Assembly: GCA_021372775.1 (NCBI GenBank)
Contig: JAJFTU010000225.1
Coordinates: forward strand, 1-56,590
DNA from: a bacterium
Lineage (GTDB): Bacteria > Acidobacteriota > Polarisedimenticolia > J045
Reading direction: 5' to 3'
DNA length: 56,590 nt
Part shown: positions 1-8,322 of the stretch, piece by piece
How positions within the stretch are numbered: the stretch's first letter is position 1
Layout: each line of letters starts with the position of its first letter
Notes under the pieces: generated by a model
What the model was told of the DNA's origin: nothing
Seen by the model: only the letters and a program-made list of their open reading frames with translations
Database searches by the model: none
Position numbers and translations under genes: made by a program

Positions 1-176
1 CGGCGGACCGCGACGCCGTCCACCGGCCGCGCGGTGTACGGCGCCCAGGTGAGGACGCTCGCGTCCCATCGCGCGGCGTCGAACCGCCTAAGCATCGACA
101 GCAGGTGGTTGCCCGTCCCGCCGCCCAGGTCTCCGAGCAGATAGAGCAGCCGCCGCGGCGCCGCTTCGCCGTTCAT
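1..176 (-). CDS. Glycosyltransferase, N-terminal fragment cut by window edge
   Basis: Only the first 58 codons are inside the window. The translation begins MNGEAAPRRLLYLLGDLGGG; the LLYLLGDLGGGTGNHLL pattern followed by a variable loop is typical of the N-terminal Rossmann lobe of GT-B glycosyltransferases (GT4-like). The ATG overlaps the TGA of the preceding phosphatase gene by 4 bp (ATGA), so it is the last visible member of the leftward exopolysaccharide operon. It would transfer a sugar to a growing glycan at the inner membrane. Substrate and full length cannot be judged; the family call rests on a short stretch. Confidence 0.6.
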   Translation of the reverse strand, partial: MNGEAAPRRLLYLLGDLGGGTGNHLLSMLRRFDAARWDASVLTWAPYTARPVDGVAVR

Positions 177-775
177 CGCGCGCTCCGTCCGCGCGCCGCG
201 CGCACCGCCTCGACGAGACGCCGCGTCGCGTCGTCGATCAGGGCGAACGCCGCGGCGAACCGCTCCGGCGGACCGCCGTAGGGGTCGGCGATCGCGGCGA
301 CCGGCGGCGACGCCAGCGCGCCGAGCAGGTGAATCCGCCGCCGCGCGTCGCCGCGACGCCGGCGGACCGCGCGACGCTGCCACGGCTCCATCACGAAGTA
401 GATCGTGCCGGGGCTGTCGGAGAGCGCGCCGAGCGGCGTCGCGCGGTGGGCCGACAGGTCGAGGCCGCGCTCCCGCGCGGCGACGACCGCGGCGCCGGGC
501 GGCGCCGCGCCGGCCGTCGCGTGCAGCCCCGCCGAAGCCACGGAGCACTCGGGAAGCATTTCCGCGCAGCGCGCGGCGGCGTAGGCGCTGCGGCAGATGT
601 TGCCGAAGCAGACGAAGACCAGCCGCTCCGGCGGGGCGGCGAACCGGGGCGGCCGCGGCGGCGCGACGCGGTCCCGCAGCGCGCACTCCCAACGCCGGAG
701 ACGCCGCCGCAGCGCGGCCTCGAACGAGGCGAGCGCCCCGCCGCGCAGGCTCGGATGGTCCTGCGGCCCGTTCAT
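173..775 (-). CDS. Low-molecular-weight protein tyrosine phosphatase (Wzb/Etp-like)
   Basis: Encodes 200 residues. The active-site P-loop CFGNICRS (CX5R) lies near residue 53, and the late DPYGG segment supplies the general acid Asp of the family. About 45 residues precede the catalytic domain, which is longer than the usual 150-residue enzyme. The ATG was chosen because it overlaps the TGA of the ATP-grasp gene by 4 bp and sits directly before the conserved domain; a reading extended further upstream would duplicate the ATP-grasp coding region. Known role of the family: dephosphorylating BY-kinases that control capsule or exopolysaccharide export. The kinase is three genes upstream in the same operon, which supports that partner by inference. 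Confidence 0.85.
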   Translation of the reverse strand: MNGPQDHPSLRGGALASFEAALRRRLRRWECALRDRVAPPRPPRFAAPPERLVFVCFGNICRSAYAAARCAEMLPECSVASAGLHATAGAAPPGAAVVAARERGLDLSAHRATPLGALSDSPGTIYFVMEPWQRRAVRRRRGDARRRIHLLGALASPPVAAIADPYGGPPERFAAAFALIDDATRRLVEAVRAARGRSAR

Positions 776-1974
776 CGGCGGCGACGCGCCGCGCCGAACA
801 GCCAGCGGCGGCATTCGTGGAGAAACGGACGCGGATCGTCGCGGCGGAGCGTGTCGAAGTCGAGCGCGCGTCCCTGGCGCGTGCGGCGCAGGTCCCGCAG
901 CGCCGCCGGCAGCGCCGCGGCGCCGCCGCGGCGAAGGCGGATGAGGAAGTGATCGAGGTCGCCGAGCAGCCACCAGAGGCGCACGTTCCAAATCGGCGCC
1001 GGCGGCGCCGCCGCCGCGCCGAGCAGTTCCTGCTCCAGCCACAGCCGCGGGAAGTCGATCCCCGCGGCGACGGCGAGCTGCATCGAGCCCCAGAAGCGGC
1101 CGTTGATCTCCATCAGCCACGCCCGCCCGTCGGTCGGGTCGCGCTTGAACTCGACCATCGCGACGCCGCTCCAGCGCAGCGCCGCCAGCAGCCGTCGCGC
1201 GTGCTCGAGCAGCGCCGGGTCGGGCGGCGCCGCCTCGCAGAGCGTGCTCACGCCTCCCCAGGGCGGCTTCTCGCGCAGCCGCCGATGGGCGAAGGCGCAC
1301 GAGACCTCGCCGTCGCGGGCGAGCAGGAAGACGCCGCATCCCTCGCCCGGCACGAGCCGCTGCGCCAGAAACGGCCGTTCCGCGAAGGCGCCGTCGCGGC
1401 GCAGCGCCGCGCGCAGCTCTCCGCGGTCCCGCACGATCGCCACGGACGCGCCGCGCCAACGCCCGTCGGCGAGATAGCGCGAGCGCGCCGGCTTGAGGAC
1501 CAACGGGAAGCCGAGCCGCTCGAGCCGCGGATCGTCCTCGAGGCCGGGTCCGCCTTCGAAGCCATCGGGGACCGGCACGCCGAGTTCCGCGGCGAGCGCC
1601 ATCAGCCGGACCTTGTCGTGGGCGAGATCGAGCGCCTCGGCCGGCGGCGCGACGAGCTTCGTCCCCCGCGGCAGCGCGTCGCCGTGCTGCCTGAGCGCGG
1701 CGGTCGGCACGTCGGCCGCGGGCAGGACCGCCGCGGCGCCGTGCTCCGCCGCGGCGCGGCCGACCGCCGCGGCGAACTCGCGCGGCTCGTCCTCCGGCGA
1801 CGGATGCAGGAAGCGCTTCGCGGCGAAGCGCGACGCCCAGCCGACTCCCCCGCCCCGCGGCGCGCCGGCGACGATCGCGCAGCCGCGACGCCCCAACGAG
1901 CGGATCGCCGTCAGCGACGCCCTCGTCGTCGCGTCGGGCACGACGACGCAGGTTCCGGCGAGGGGATCGCTCAC
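772..1974 (-). CDS. ATP-grasp carboxylate-amine/thiol ligase-like protein
   Basis: A 400-residue protein beginning at a GTG whose first bases overlap the TGA of the upstream glycosyltransferase (GTGA). The N-terminal third resembles a pre-ATP-grasp Rossmann lobe. The central ATP-binding part carries FPLVLKPARSRY (phosphate-binding lysine) and FLAQRLVPGEG, and the metal site is MEINGRFWGSM near residue 300, with the Glu and Asn that hold Mg in ATP-grasp enzymes. It should activate a carboxylate as acyl phosphate and join it to an amine. Embedded in an exopolysaccharide operon it may decorate a sugar with an amino acid, but the substrate is unknown. Confidence 0.75.
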   Translation of the reverse strand: MSDPLAGTCVVVPDATTRASLTAIRSLGRRGCAIVAGAPRGGGVGWASRFAAKRFLHPSPEDEPREFAAAVGRAAAEHGAAAVLPAADVPTAALRQHGDALPRGTKLVAPPAEALDLAHDKVRLMALAAELGVPVPDGFEGGPGLEDDPRLERLGFPLVLKPARSRYLADGRWRGASVAIVRDRGELRAALRRDGAFAERPFLAQRLVPGEGCGVFLLARDGEVSCAFAHRRLREKPPWGGVSTLCEAAPPDPALLEHARRLLAALRWSGVAMVEFKRDPTDGRAWLMEINGRFWGSMQLAVAAGIDFPRLWLEQELLGAAAAPPAPIWNVRLWWLLGDLDHFLIRLRRGGAAALPAALRDLRRTRQGRALDFDTLRRDDPRPFLHECRRWLFGAARRRR

Positions 1975-3107
1975 CGCGCCGTCGGCGTCCAAGCGACCAG
2001 CTTCTCGCGGCGCGCCCAGCGGAGCCACGCGACGAGGATCGACAGGTTGACGAGGACGAAGTAGTGCGCGGCGCGCGCCGGCCGGAAGCCCAGCAGCCGC
2101 GGAAAGAAGGTCGCCGCCGCGCTGTAGGCGTAGAGCGCGGCCTGCAGCGCGAAGAGCGCGGCGAACGTCGGCGAGCCCGGCGCCGACGCGGCGCTCGCGC
2201 CCAGCGCCGCGAGGAGGGCGAACGGAACGAGCCAACGGCAGAGCTTGTGCGAGACGAGCTGCCACCAGAACAGCGGCGCGCGGAACGGGTTGACGCGCGG
2301 GAACTCGGCGAAGAACGCGGTGAGTCCGCGCAGCACCGTGCGTACCTTGCGCTGCAGTTCCGCGCCGGGGCGGGCGACGTCCTCGTAGTAGCCGAACGCC
2401 CCCTCGCCCTGCACCGCGCGCAGTCCGAGGCGCGAGGCCGCGATGACCGAACGGAAGTCGCTGGGGAGACGGTCGGAGAAGTCGTTGCACACTTCGCGCC
2501 GCACGGCGAAGAACGAGCCGCTCATGCCGACGAGCGAGCCGGCGTTCGTCTCGAGGCGCCGCAGGAACATCTCGTACCGCACGTAGAGTCCCTCGCCCGC
2601 GGGACGTCCGTCGCGCGTCACGAAGCGGTCGATCGAGCTCACGCAGCCGATCCGCGGGTCGGCGAACGGGCGGACGATCGCGGCGACGCCGTTTGCGTCG
2701 AGCCGCGTGCCGACGTCGGTGAAGACGATCACCTCCCCCGTCGCTTCCGCCAACGCCGCCTTCTGCGCCGCCTCCTTGCCGCCGCGCGCGGCGAGCCGGA
2801 CGAGGCGCACGCCCCGCGCCGCGTACTCGCGCTCGACCAGCGCCGGTCCGTCGTCGGCGGAGGCGTCGTCGGCGACGATGATCTCCAGCCGCTCCGGCGG
2901 ATAGTCCTGCGCGAGCGTGTTGTCGAGCTTGGCGCGCAGCCGCGCCGCGCCGTCGTGGACGGCGACGATCACGGAGACGCGCGGTTCGACGCGGCCCGAC
3001 GGCGGCCGGCGGCGGCGCAGCGCCCCCAGCGCGCCCAAGACGGCGGGGTAGCCGACGTAGGCGTAGGCGACGAGCAGGGCGGCGAGGCAGAAGACGATCG
3101 CCGGCAT
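1971..3107 (-). CDS. Membrane-associated family 2 glycosyltransferase
   Basis: A 378-residue protein with an N-terminal membrane helix (residues 3-25), a GT-A domain (RVSVIVAVHDGA, then IIVADDASADDGP) and two or three C-terminal hydrophobic segments. This arrangement matches processive or membrane-anchored GT2 enzymes of polysaccharide synthesis. The usual DxD metal motif appears as FTDVGTRL, so one Asp of the pair is changed. A Q(R/Q)RRW-like site is only weakly visible as LQRKVRT. The start lies 4 bp after the kinase gene, so translation is probably coupled. It is likely to use a nucleotide sugar on the cytoplasmic face; donor and acceptor are unknown. Confidence 0.85.
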   Translation of the reverse strand: MPAIVFCLAALLVAYAYVGYPAVLGALGALRRRRPPSGRVEPRVSVIVAVHDGAARLRAKLDNTLAQDYPPERLEIIVADDASADDGPALVEREYAARGVRLVRLAARGGKEAAQKAALAEATGEVIVFTDVGTRLDANGVAAIVRPFADPRIGCVSSIDRFVTRDGRPAGEGLYVRYEMFLRRLETNAGSLVGMSGSFFAVRREVCNDFSDRLPSDFRSVIAASRLGLRAVQGEGAFGYYEDVARPGAELQRKVRTVLRGLTAFFAEFPRVNPFRAPLFWWQLVSHKLCRWLVPFALLAALGASAASAPGSPTFAALFALQAALYAYSAAATFFPRLLGFRPARAAHYFVLVNLSILVAWLRWARREKLVAWTPTAR

Positions 3108-3111
3108 CGGA

Positions 3112-3924
3112 TCAACCGTTCCGTTCCGCGCCGGCTTGTTCCTTCTTCCGCTGGTAGTAGCGGGAGTAGTAGTAGTGGTAGTGCGAGCGGCCGTCCACGA
3201 TGTTCGGCGCGAGGTCGTTCAGGACGACGCCGAGAACGCGCGTCCCCTCCAGCAGCGCCAGCGTCTCGGAGTACAGCTCCACCGGCGTCACGCCGGCCCT
3301 GGCGACGACCAGCACGCCGTCGGACAGGCGGCCGAGGGCGGTCGCGTCGCCGAACGGCGTCACCGGCGGCGTGTCCACGACGATCCAGTCGAACCGCTCC
3401 CGCAGGCGGACGAAGAGCCCGCGGCATTCCTCGGAGTCCATCAGCGCCGCCGCGTCCCGCGCCGCGCGGCCGCGCGGCATGATCCGCAGCGGGCTCTCGC
3501 GCAGGGAGACGATCGCGCCGTCGAGGTGCATGCGGATCTGCAGGACGTCGGCGAGGCCGCGCGACGGCGGCGGCGAGAGCCACGCCGTCGGCTCGGCCCG
3601 CCGCAGGTCCGCGTCCACGAGCAGCACGCGCTCGCCGTTGCGGGCGCCGAGCGCCAGCGCGAGGTTGAGCGCGACGAACGACTTCCCCTCTCCCGGCAGC
3701 GCGCTCGTGACCACGACGACGCGGGAGGACCCGCCGCTCTCCGCGACGAGGAGCGAGGCGAGGCGCTGGAAGCTCTCCGCGTTGGGGTCGGCGAGCGGCG
3801 CGCCGAGCAGGACCTCCGGCGCGCGGACGAGTTCGTAGGGCGCGCCGGCGCGATCCGGCGGGACGGCGGAGGAGGGCGACTTCGCGCCCGTCGTGACGTT
3901 CTCTCTCAACGGCGTGCTCGCCAT
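3112..3924 (-). CDS. BY-type tyrosine kinase (CpsD/CapB-like), stand-alone
   Basis: A 270-residue P-loop protein. Walker A is LPGEGKS, the A' motif LLVDADLRR, and Walker B WIVVDTPPV. The C-terminus contains a tyrosine cluster (HYHYYYSRYY), the autophosphorylation tail of bacterial tyrosine kinases. It belongs to the split arrangement in which the kinase is separate from the Wzz-type transmembrane activator; the activator gene is immediately upstream with a 6 bp gap. Family knowledge: cycles of tail phosphorylation and dephosphorylation control polymer length and export. The phosphatase in the same operon would be its counterpart. Residues 1-40 are low complexity and may be disordered. Confidence 0.9.
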   Translation of the reverse strand: MASTPLRENVTTGAKSPSSAVPPDRAGAPYELVRAPEVLLGAPLADPNAESFQRLASLLVAESGGSSRVVVVTSALPGEGKSFVALNLALALGARNGERVLLVDADLRRAEPTAWLSPPPSRGLADVLQIRMHLDGAIVSLRESPLRIMPRGRAARDAAALMDSEECRGLFVRLRERFDWIVVDTPPVTPFGDATALGRLSDGVLVVARAGVTPVELYSETLALLEGTRVLGVVLNDLAPNIVDGRSHYHYYYSRYYQRKKEQAGAERNG

Positions 3925-3930
3925 GGCGCG

Positions 3931-5448
3931 TCAGCGGGGAAACGCGACCGCCGCGAGCGCCAGGAGCGCGACGGAAGCGACAGTGACCAAGGCGGCGAGC
4001 CAGCGACGGACGCGCCGCTGCCGCCGCGCGGTCTGCGTCTCGACCCGGCCGACGACGACGAGCACCGGCACGGACGACGCGGCGCGCAACCCTTGCCGCG
4101 AGCGGATGCGCGGCTGCAGGAACGTTCCGACGACCAGCGGCCCGACGCAGAGCACGAGCCCGGCCATGACGCTGAACGGGAAGACGATCATCGGCGAGGG
4201 GCTGATCGGGAAGAGCGGCGGGATCGCCCGCTCGATCACCTGGAACTGCTCCCCTTGGCGCGCCTGCTCGACCTTGTGCGTGCCGCGCGCGTTCTCGAGG
4301 CTCGTCTGGTAGTTCTTGTAGCGCTCCTGCAGGACGTCGTAACCCTTCGTCAGCTCGGCGAACTGCTGCTCGACCCGCGGCGCGCTTTCCAGCCGCTGGT
4401 TGAGCCGCGCGAGGTCGGCCCGGATCTGCTCGCGCTCGCGCTTCAGCCGCTCGATCTCGCGCGCCGAGCCGGCGACCTGCGCCGCGAGCGGCTCGCCGGC
4501 GAGCGACGACGACGCCTCGCCGCCCGACGCGGCCGGCGCCGGCTGCGCGGCGAGCGCCTCGTCCAGTTCCTTCGACTTGGCGCGCACCGCCGGATGGGCG
4601 TCCGTGTAGCGCGCGCGCAGATCGGCGAGTTCGCGCCGCAGACGGGCCGTGCGCGCCTCGGGCGTCTCCGCGTTGTCGGCCGGCGTCGCGGAGGGAAGGG
4701 GAAGCGACGAGGCCAGCGCCTTCTGCGCGGTCAGCAGTTCGTACCGGTTCTGCTCCTGCGCGAGGGCCCGCTCGGTCGCTTCGAGGTCGCGGCGCCGCCC
4801 CTCGAGAAGCTGCAGGTTCGGCTCGCGCTGGTCGCTCAGTTCGTAGAGGTGCTGCGACTTGAACGAGGCGATCGCCTGCTCCTGACGCTCGAGCTGCGCC
4901 CGCGCTTCGTCGGCGAGGCTTTCCAGGACGGTGGTCGTGGTCTCCGCCTGCGCCGTGCGGAGCTTGACGTTCTCCTCGATGAACAGAGAGGCGAGCATGT
5001 TCACCGCCGCGGCCGCCCGCTGCGGGTCGGCGTCGCGGTAGGCGAGGCCGAAGACCCCCGCGCCGCGCTGGGCGTCGAAGCGGATGACCGAGGCCTCGAG
5101 GCGCGAGGTGATCGCCCCCAGCCAGTGCTCGCGCTCGGCGCGCGCCTCGTCCACGCCGTAGATCTCCGACGCGACCTTGAGCAGGTAGGGACGGCTCAGC
5201 ACCGACTCGCGCAGCGACGCGACGCGCATCGAGATGTCGTCCGGCGTCTGGTTCCGCACGAACTCCAGCGGCAGCCGCGACGGGGCGACGAAGATCTTGG
5301 TCTCCGCCTCGTAGGTGCGCGGCAGGAAACGCATCGCGGCGCGCCCGCCGGCGAAGCCCAGCGCGAGCCCCAGCAGCATGAGCCACCACGAGCGGGCGAT
5401 GCGCTCGAACGTCTCCGCCAGCAGGACGGTCTTCTGCCTTCCGTTCAT
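3931..5448 (-). CDS. Wzz-type polysaccharide chain-length/co-polymerase protein
   Basis: A 505-residue protein with membrane helices near residue 20 (SWWLMLLGLALGFAGG) and after residue 410 (PMIVFPFSVMAGLVLCVGP), plus a last helix at the C-terminus. Between them lie a Wzz domain and long Glu/Arg/Leu-rich coiled coils (about residues 150-390). The chosen ATG begins MNGRQKTVLLAETFERI and has a purine-rich GGGGGGGA about 10 bp upstream; an upstream ATG adds 30 residues of low-complexity sequence and is less likely. It is the first gene of the leftward operon and probably activates the downstream BY-kinase. It lacks a fused kinase domain. A Pro/Gly-poor cytoplasmic loop precedes the last helix. 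Confidence 0.88.
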   Translation of the reverse strand: MNGRQKTVLLAETFERIARSWWLMLLGLALGFAGGRAAMRFLPRTYEAETKIFVAPSRLPLEFVRNQTPDDISMRVASLRESVLSRPYLLKVASEIYGVDEARAEREHWLGAITSRLEASVIRFDAQRGAGVFGLAYRDADPQRAAAAVNMLASLFIEENVKLRTAQAETTTTVLESLADEARAQLERQEQAIASFKSQHLYELSDQREPNLQLLEGRRRDLEATERALAQEQNRYELLTAQKALASSLPLPSATPADNAETPEARTARLRRELADLRARYTDAHPAVRAKSKELDEALAAQPAPAASGGEASSSLAGEPLAAQVAGSAREIERLKREREQIRADLARLNQRLESAPRVEQQFAELTKGYDVLQERYKNYQTSLENARGTHKVEQARQGEQFQVIERAIPPLFPISPSPMIVFPFSVMAGLVLCVGPLVVGTFLQPRIRSRQGLRAASSVPVLVVVGRVETQTARRQRRVRRWLAALVTVASVALLALAAVAFPR

Positions 5449-5854
5449 CGGGGTGCAATCCCCCCCTTTCGGCGCGCCGCGGGCCGCGACGGGCAGTCGG
5501 AATTTACGGGGAACTCGAACCCGCGCCACGAAAGCCATGTCCGATGCGGCGCGGAATTCGGTCTCGTCGCGCGGCCGGCGGCGGGCGGCGCTCCGGGGCG
5601 CCGAGCGAGGGACGGTTTGCGCCGGCCATTCCCGGCTCGGCGGCGAGGCCCGCCGGAACCCATTCCGCAGACCGACGCCGGGCGCGGTCGGCGGCGGCGC
5701 GGGCCCTCAATTAACGCCCCGGATGGGGGCGCCCTCGGGATAAACTGTTGTAACTTAGGTCCACTTCGAGAGGATGCAGGGGGTCGCGACGGATCGCCTC
5801 GGCGGCAGGTCGGGGCGGGACGTTTCGCCTTAGTTTCATTTTGGGAGAAGACGC
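5449..5854. promoter_or_regulatory. Divergent intergenic region between polysaccharide operon and signalling cassette
   Basis: No credible gene was seen in these 406 bp. The unusually AT-rich patch at 5737-5757 (GGATAAACTGTTGTAACTTA) is the best place for a promoter of the rightward roadblock gene, and the leftward Wzz operon must also start within the gap. A short hairpin is possible at 5715-5732 (CGCCCC/GGGGCG). No clear -35/-10 pair was identified for either direction, so the assignment is positional. Confidence 0.35.
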
Positions 5855-6244
5855 ATGGACGACGAAGGGATCGGCGGGCTCCCCCGCCCGGATGCCGTCA
5901 AGGGCATTTTGGCCGCCATGCAGCAGGACAACCCGGAGATCGCCGGGTGCGCCCTGCTCTCGGACGACGGGCTGATGATCGAGTGCCTTCTGCCCGACTC
6001 GCTCGAGGAGGGGTTCATCCAAGGGATGGCGGCGATGCTCGCCAGCGTCGGCGAAAGAACGTCGAACGAGATGGGCCTCGGGCCGATGGAGCAGATCATC
6101 GTGCGCGGCCGGGACGGGTTCGCCGTGATGGTCGGCGCGGCCGAAAAGACCTATCTCTTGGTCATCACGTCGTCGACGGCGAAACTGGGCTTGGCTCTCC
6201 TCGACGCGACCCGGGCCGCGGCCGAGATTAGAAAGAAGATGTAG
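5855..6244 (+). CDS. Stand-alone roadblock/LC7 domain protein
   Basis: A 129-residue soluble protein with one roadblock/LC7 fold. AVKGILAAMQ is the first helix, GCALLSDDGLMIE the first strand pair, and YLLVITSSTAKLG the final strand and turn. ATG follows AAGACGC with a weak purine stretch (TGGGAGAAG) upstream. In other bacteria such proteins (MglB-like) regulate small GTPases of the MglA family, but no MglA-like gene is present in the window; the next gene, 65 bp on, is a ParA-type ATPase. The same strand motif (SSxAKLG) recurs at the C-terminus of the response regulator four genes later, suggesting a shared interaction surface. First gene of the cassette. Confidence 0.85.
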   Translation: MDDEGIGGLPRPDAVKGILAAMQQDNPEIAGCALLSDDGLMIECLLPDSLEEGFIQGMAAMLASVGERTSNEMGLGPMEQIIVRGRDGFAVMVGAAEKTYLLVITSSTAKLGLALLDATRAAAEIRKKM

Positions 6245-6309
6245 CCATGGCTTCCAACTCTTCATCCCGACGGCGCGCGCCGCGCCCACAAGCGAGCGGG
6301 AGGAACACG

Positions 6310-7122
6310 ATGCCTGTCAGACTTTCGGTGGTCAGCCAGAAGGGTGGTGCGGGTAAGACGACGGTGGTGCTCAACTTGGGCCTCGCGCTGGCCAAGCGGC
6401 ACCGCGTCCTGATCGTCGATCTCGATCCGCAGGGCGGGATCGCCCTGTCGCTCGCCAAGCCGGACCAAGCGTGGGCCGGCCTCGCCGAGCTGCTCATGGG
6501 GAGCGCCTCGATCGACCAGGCGATCATCCAGACCAAGGAAGGGAACCTGTCGATCCTCTCCCGCGGCCGCCTCGATCCGGCGGACGTCTGCGAGTTCGAG
6601 CTCGCGCTCCATCAGGAAGGCGCGCTGGGCCGCGTCCTCGCCGACGTCGAGAAGGGGTACGACTTCGTGCTGATCGACACGCCGGCCGGCATGGGGATGA
6701 TCCCCCGCGCCGCGCTGCAGGTGACGAACTTCGCGATGGTCACCTTCCAGGCCGAGCCGCTGGCGATGCGCTCGATCGGCCAGGTCCTGCGCGTCATCGA
6801 GCGGGTCAAGGCCGACGAGAACCCGCAGCTCGAGCTGGTCGGGATCCTGCCGACGATGGTCGACGCCGAGAACCAGAGCTCCAAGACCGCGCTCTGGACG
6901 ATGTGGTCCGGGATGCAGGGCGTCCTCGACAACCACATCCCGCGCTCCGACGTCTTCAGCAAGGCCAGCGAAGTCGGCATTCCGATCGCCTTCCTCGGCG
7001 GGCCGTCGCGTCCGGAGGTCCGTCGGTTCGACGCTCTCGCCGTCGAGGTCGAGAACATCATCGACAGGTTCACGCCGAAGGAGACGGAGGAGCCGGAGGG
7101 CGCTTACCGTGAGCTCGTCTGA
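6310..7122 (+). CDS. ParA/MinD-family ATPase of the roadblock cassette
   Basis: A 270-residue deviant-Walker ATPase: SVVSQKGGAGKTTVV near the N-terminus, the A' motif IVDLDPQGG, and Walker B FVLIDTPAGMG. It is distinct from the chromosomal ParA near 45 kb. The ATG chosen has a good GGGAGGAACACG ribosome site; an in-frame ATG 63 bp upstream, just after the roadblock stop, would add 21 Ser/Arg-rich residues and cannot be excluded. The family makes ATP-dependent dimers that position cargo on nucleoid or membrane. No terminal amphipathic MinD helix is evident. Placement between two roadblock-type proteins suggests that it is their partner, by inference. It overlaps the next gene by 14 bp. Confidence 0.85.
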   Translation: MPVRLSVVSQKGGAGKTTVVLNLGLALAKRHRVLIVDLDPQGGIALSLAKPDQAWAGLAELLMGSASIDQAIIQTKEGNLSILSRGRLDPADVCEFELALHQEGALGRVLADVEKGYDFVLIDTPAGMGMIPRAALQVTNFAMVTFQAEPLAMRSIGQVLRVIERVKADENPQLELVGILPTMVDAENQSSKTALWTMWSGMQGVLDNHIPRSDVFSKASEVGIPIAFLGGPSRPEVRRFDALAVEVENIIDRFTPKETEEPEGAYRELV

Positions 7123-8260
7123 TCTCGAGTTCGCGCGTTCGATCGCCGAGAGGCTGAAGGCGCAAAAGGACGCCGCGAAGCCGGCCCAGTCCGGCGGCGG
7201 GTACGTGCGTTTCTCGTTCGGCGCGCCGCCGCCCGCGGCGCGCCGGGCGGCGCCCGAGCCTTCGGCGGCCGAAGAGCCGAAGGCGGCGCCGGCGGAGGCG
7301 CCGGTCGTCGCGGTCGACGAGACGCCGGTCGCCGTCGAGGAGACGCCCGTTCCGGTCGCCCCCGAAGCGCCGGCCGACGAGCCGGACCTGGCGGCGGCGT
7401 TCGAGCGGCTCATCGAGACGCCGGCCGCGCCGGACGTTTCGACGCAGGCCGTCGAAGTGGTCGAGGCCGAAGCCGAAGCCGAGGCCGCCGAAGCGGTCGT
7501 GGTCGAGGCCGAAGCGCCGGCCGTCGAAGCGGTCGTGGTCGAGGCCGAAGCCCCGGTCGTGGAAGCGGTCGAGCCCGAGTCCGAAGCCCCGGTCGTCGAA
7601 GCGGTCGAGCCCGAAGCCGAAGCACCGGTCGTCGAAGCGATCGAACCCGAAGCCGAAGCCCCGGTCGTCGAAGCGATCGAGCCCGAGGCCGAAGCCCCGA
7701 TCGTCGAAGCGATCGAGCCCGAAGCCGAAGCCCCGATCGTCGAAGCGGTCGAGCCTGAAGCCGAAGCGCCGATCGTCGAAGCGATCGAGGTCGAGGCCGC
7801 GAAGGAAGCGGAGGCCGCGCCCGCGGTCGCCGCCGTCGAAGCGTCGTCGCCGAAGGCGCCGGCGCTGCCGGAGCTCCGCCTCGAAGGGCTGCCGGCGTTC
7901 GGGCCGCAGGCGTGGGACGCGCTGCTCGATTGGTGCATCGCCGCGGCCGGCGCGTCGGAAGCGTTCGCGATGGAAGGGCAAGGCCTCCCGATCGCCGTCC
8001 GGGGAACCGACGAGGAAGCCCGGCTCGGCGCGGTCGGAACGCGGGCCGTGATGGCGCTCGGCCAGGCGAAGTTGATGGGGCTCGCCGAAGAGGCGCCCGA
8101 GCAGTTCGACGTCTACGCCGGCGACAAGGTCCTCTCCGTGATCGCCGTCGATTTCGGCGCCGACCAGGTCATCACCGTCGGCGTCGTCGGAACGCGTCCC
8201 GTCGCCCCGGAGGCCCGCCGGAAGATCGGCGCGGTCCTCCACGGCTGGATGGGCGTCTGA
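7109..8260 (+). CDS. Acidic repeat protein with C-terminal roadblock-like domain
   Basis: A 383-residue protein starting at GTG after GGAGGGCGCTTACC. Residues 1-30 form a possible helix and residues 40-115 an Ala/Pro/Glu linker. Residues 131-226 are eight tandem 12-residue units of type EPEAEAPVVEAI, strongly acidic. Residues 250-383 are a globular domain (DALLDWCIAAAGASEAFAME, VLSVIAVDFGADQ) that looks like a diverged roadblock/LC7 fold. The start overlaps the ParA-like gene by 14 bp, so the two are probably translated together. The repeat tract may be an extended spacer or a multivalent ligand for a basic partner. No close family is recognised; the function is unknown. Confidence 0.75.
   Translation: MSSSDLEFARSIAERLKAQKDAAKPAQSGGGYVRFSFGAPPPAARRAAPEPSAAEEPKAAPAEAPVVAVDETPVAVEETPVPVAPEAPADEPDLAAAFERLIETPAAPDVSTQAVEVVEAEAEAEAAEAVVVEAEAPAVEAVVVEAEAPVVEAVEPESEAPVVEAVEPEAEAPVVEAIEPEAEAPVVEAIEPEAEAPIVEAIEPEAEAPIVEAVEPEAEAPIVEAIEVEAAKEAEAAPAVAAVEASSPKAPALPELRLEGLPAFGPQAWDALLDWCIAAAGASEAFAMEGQGLPIAVRGTDEEARLGAVGTRAVMALGQAKLMGLAEEAPEQFDVYAGDKVLSVIAVDFGADQVITVGVVGTRPVAPEARRKIGAVLHGWMGV
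7499..7786 (+). repeat. Eight tandem 36-bp coding repeats
   Basis: Eight consecutive 36 bp units, each encoding 12 residues. The first two units read VVEAEAP(A/V)VEAV; the next six read EPE(A/S)EAP(V/I)VEA(V/I). Synonymous differences (gaagcgatc/gaagcggtc, cccgag/cccgaa) show that the array is not freshly duplicated, while the exact period of 36 bp points to expansion by slippage or recombination. Confidence 0.9.
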
Positions 8261-8272
8261 CAGGCAGGCCGA

Positions 8273-8302
8273 GGCCGCCGTCCTTCGGGCCGGCGGCCTT
8301 TT
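8273..8302 (+). terminator. Short intrinsic terminator
   Basis: Perfect 8 bp stem GGCCGCCG/CGGCGGCC with a 10 nt loop followed by TTTT, 12 bp after the repeat-protein stop. The T run is short, so termination may be partial and allow readthrough into the histidine-kinase gene 21 bp later. Confidence 0.55.
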
Positions 8303-8322
8303 GACCGCGCCGGACGGTGGCG

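Noticed and set aside
3136-6231. Rightward 1031-codon frame antisense to kinase and Wzz genes
   Set aside because: Arg/Glu-rich shadow of real genes on the other strand, crossing an intergenic region.
6247-6309. Upstream ATG for the ParA-like ATPase
   Set aside because: Adds 21 Ser/Arg/Pro-rich residues before MPVRLSVVSQKGG; the later ATG has a stronger ribosome site. Kept as alternative only.
7499-7786. CRISPR-like array
   Set aside because: The 36 bp units are in-frame coding repeats without spacers.
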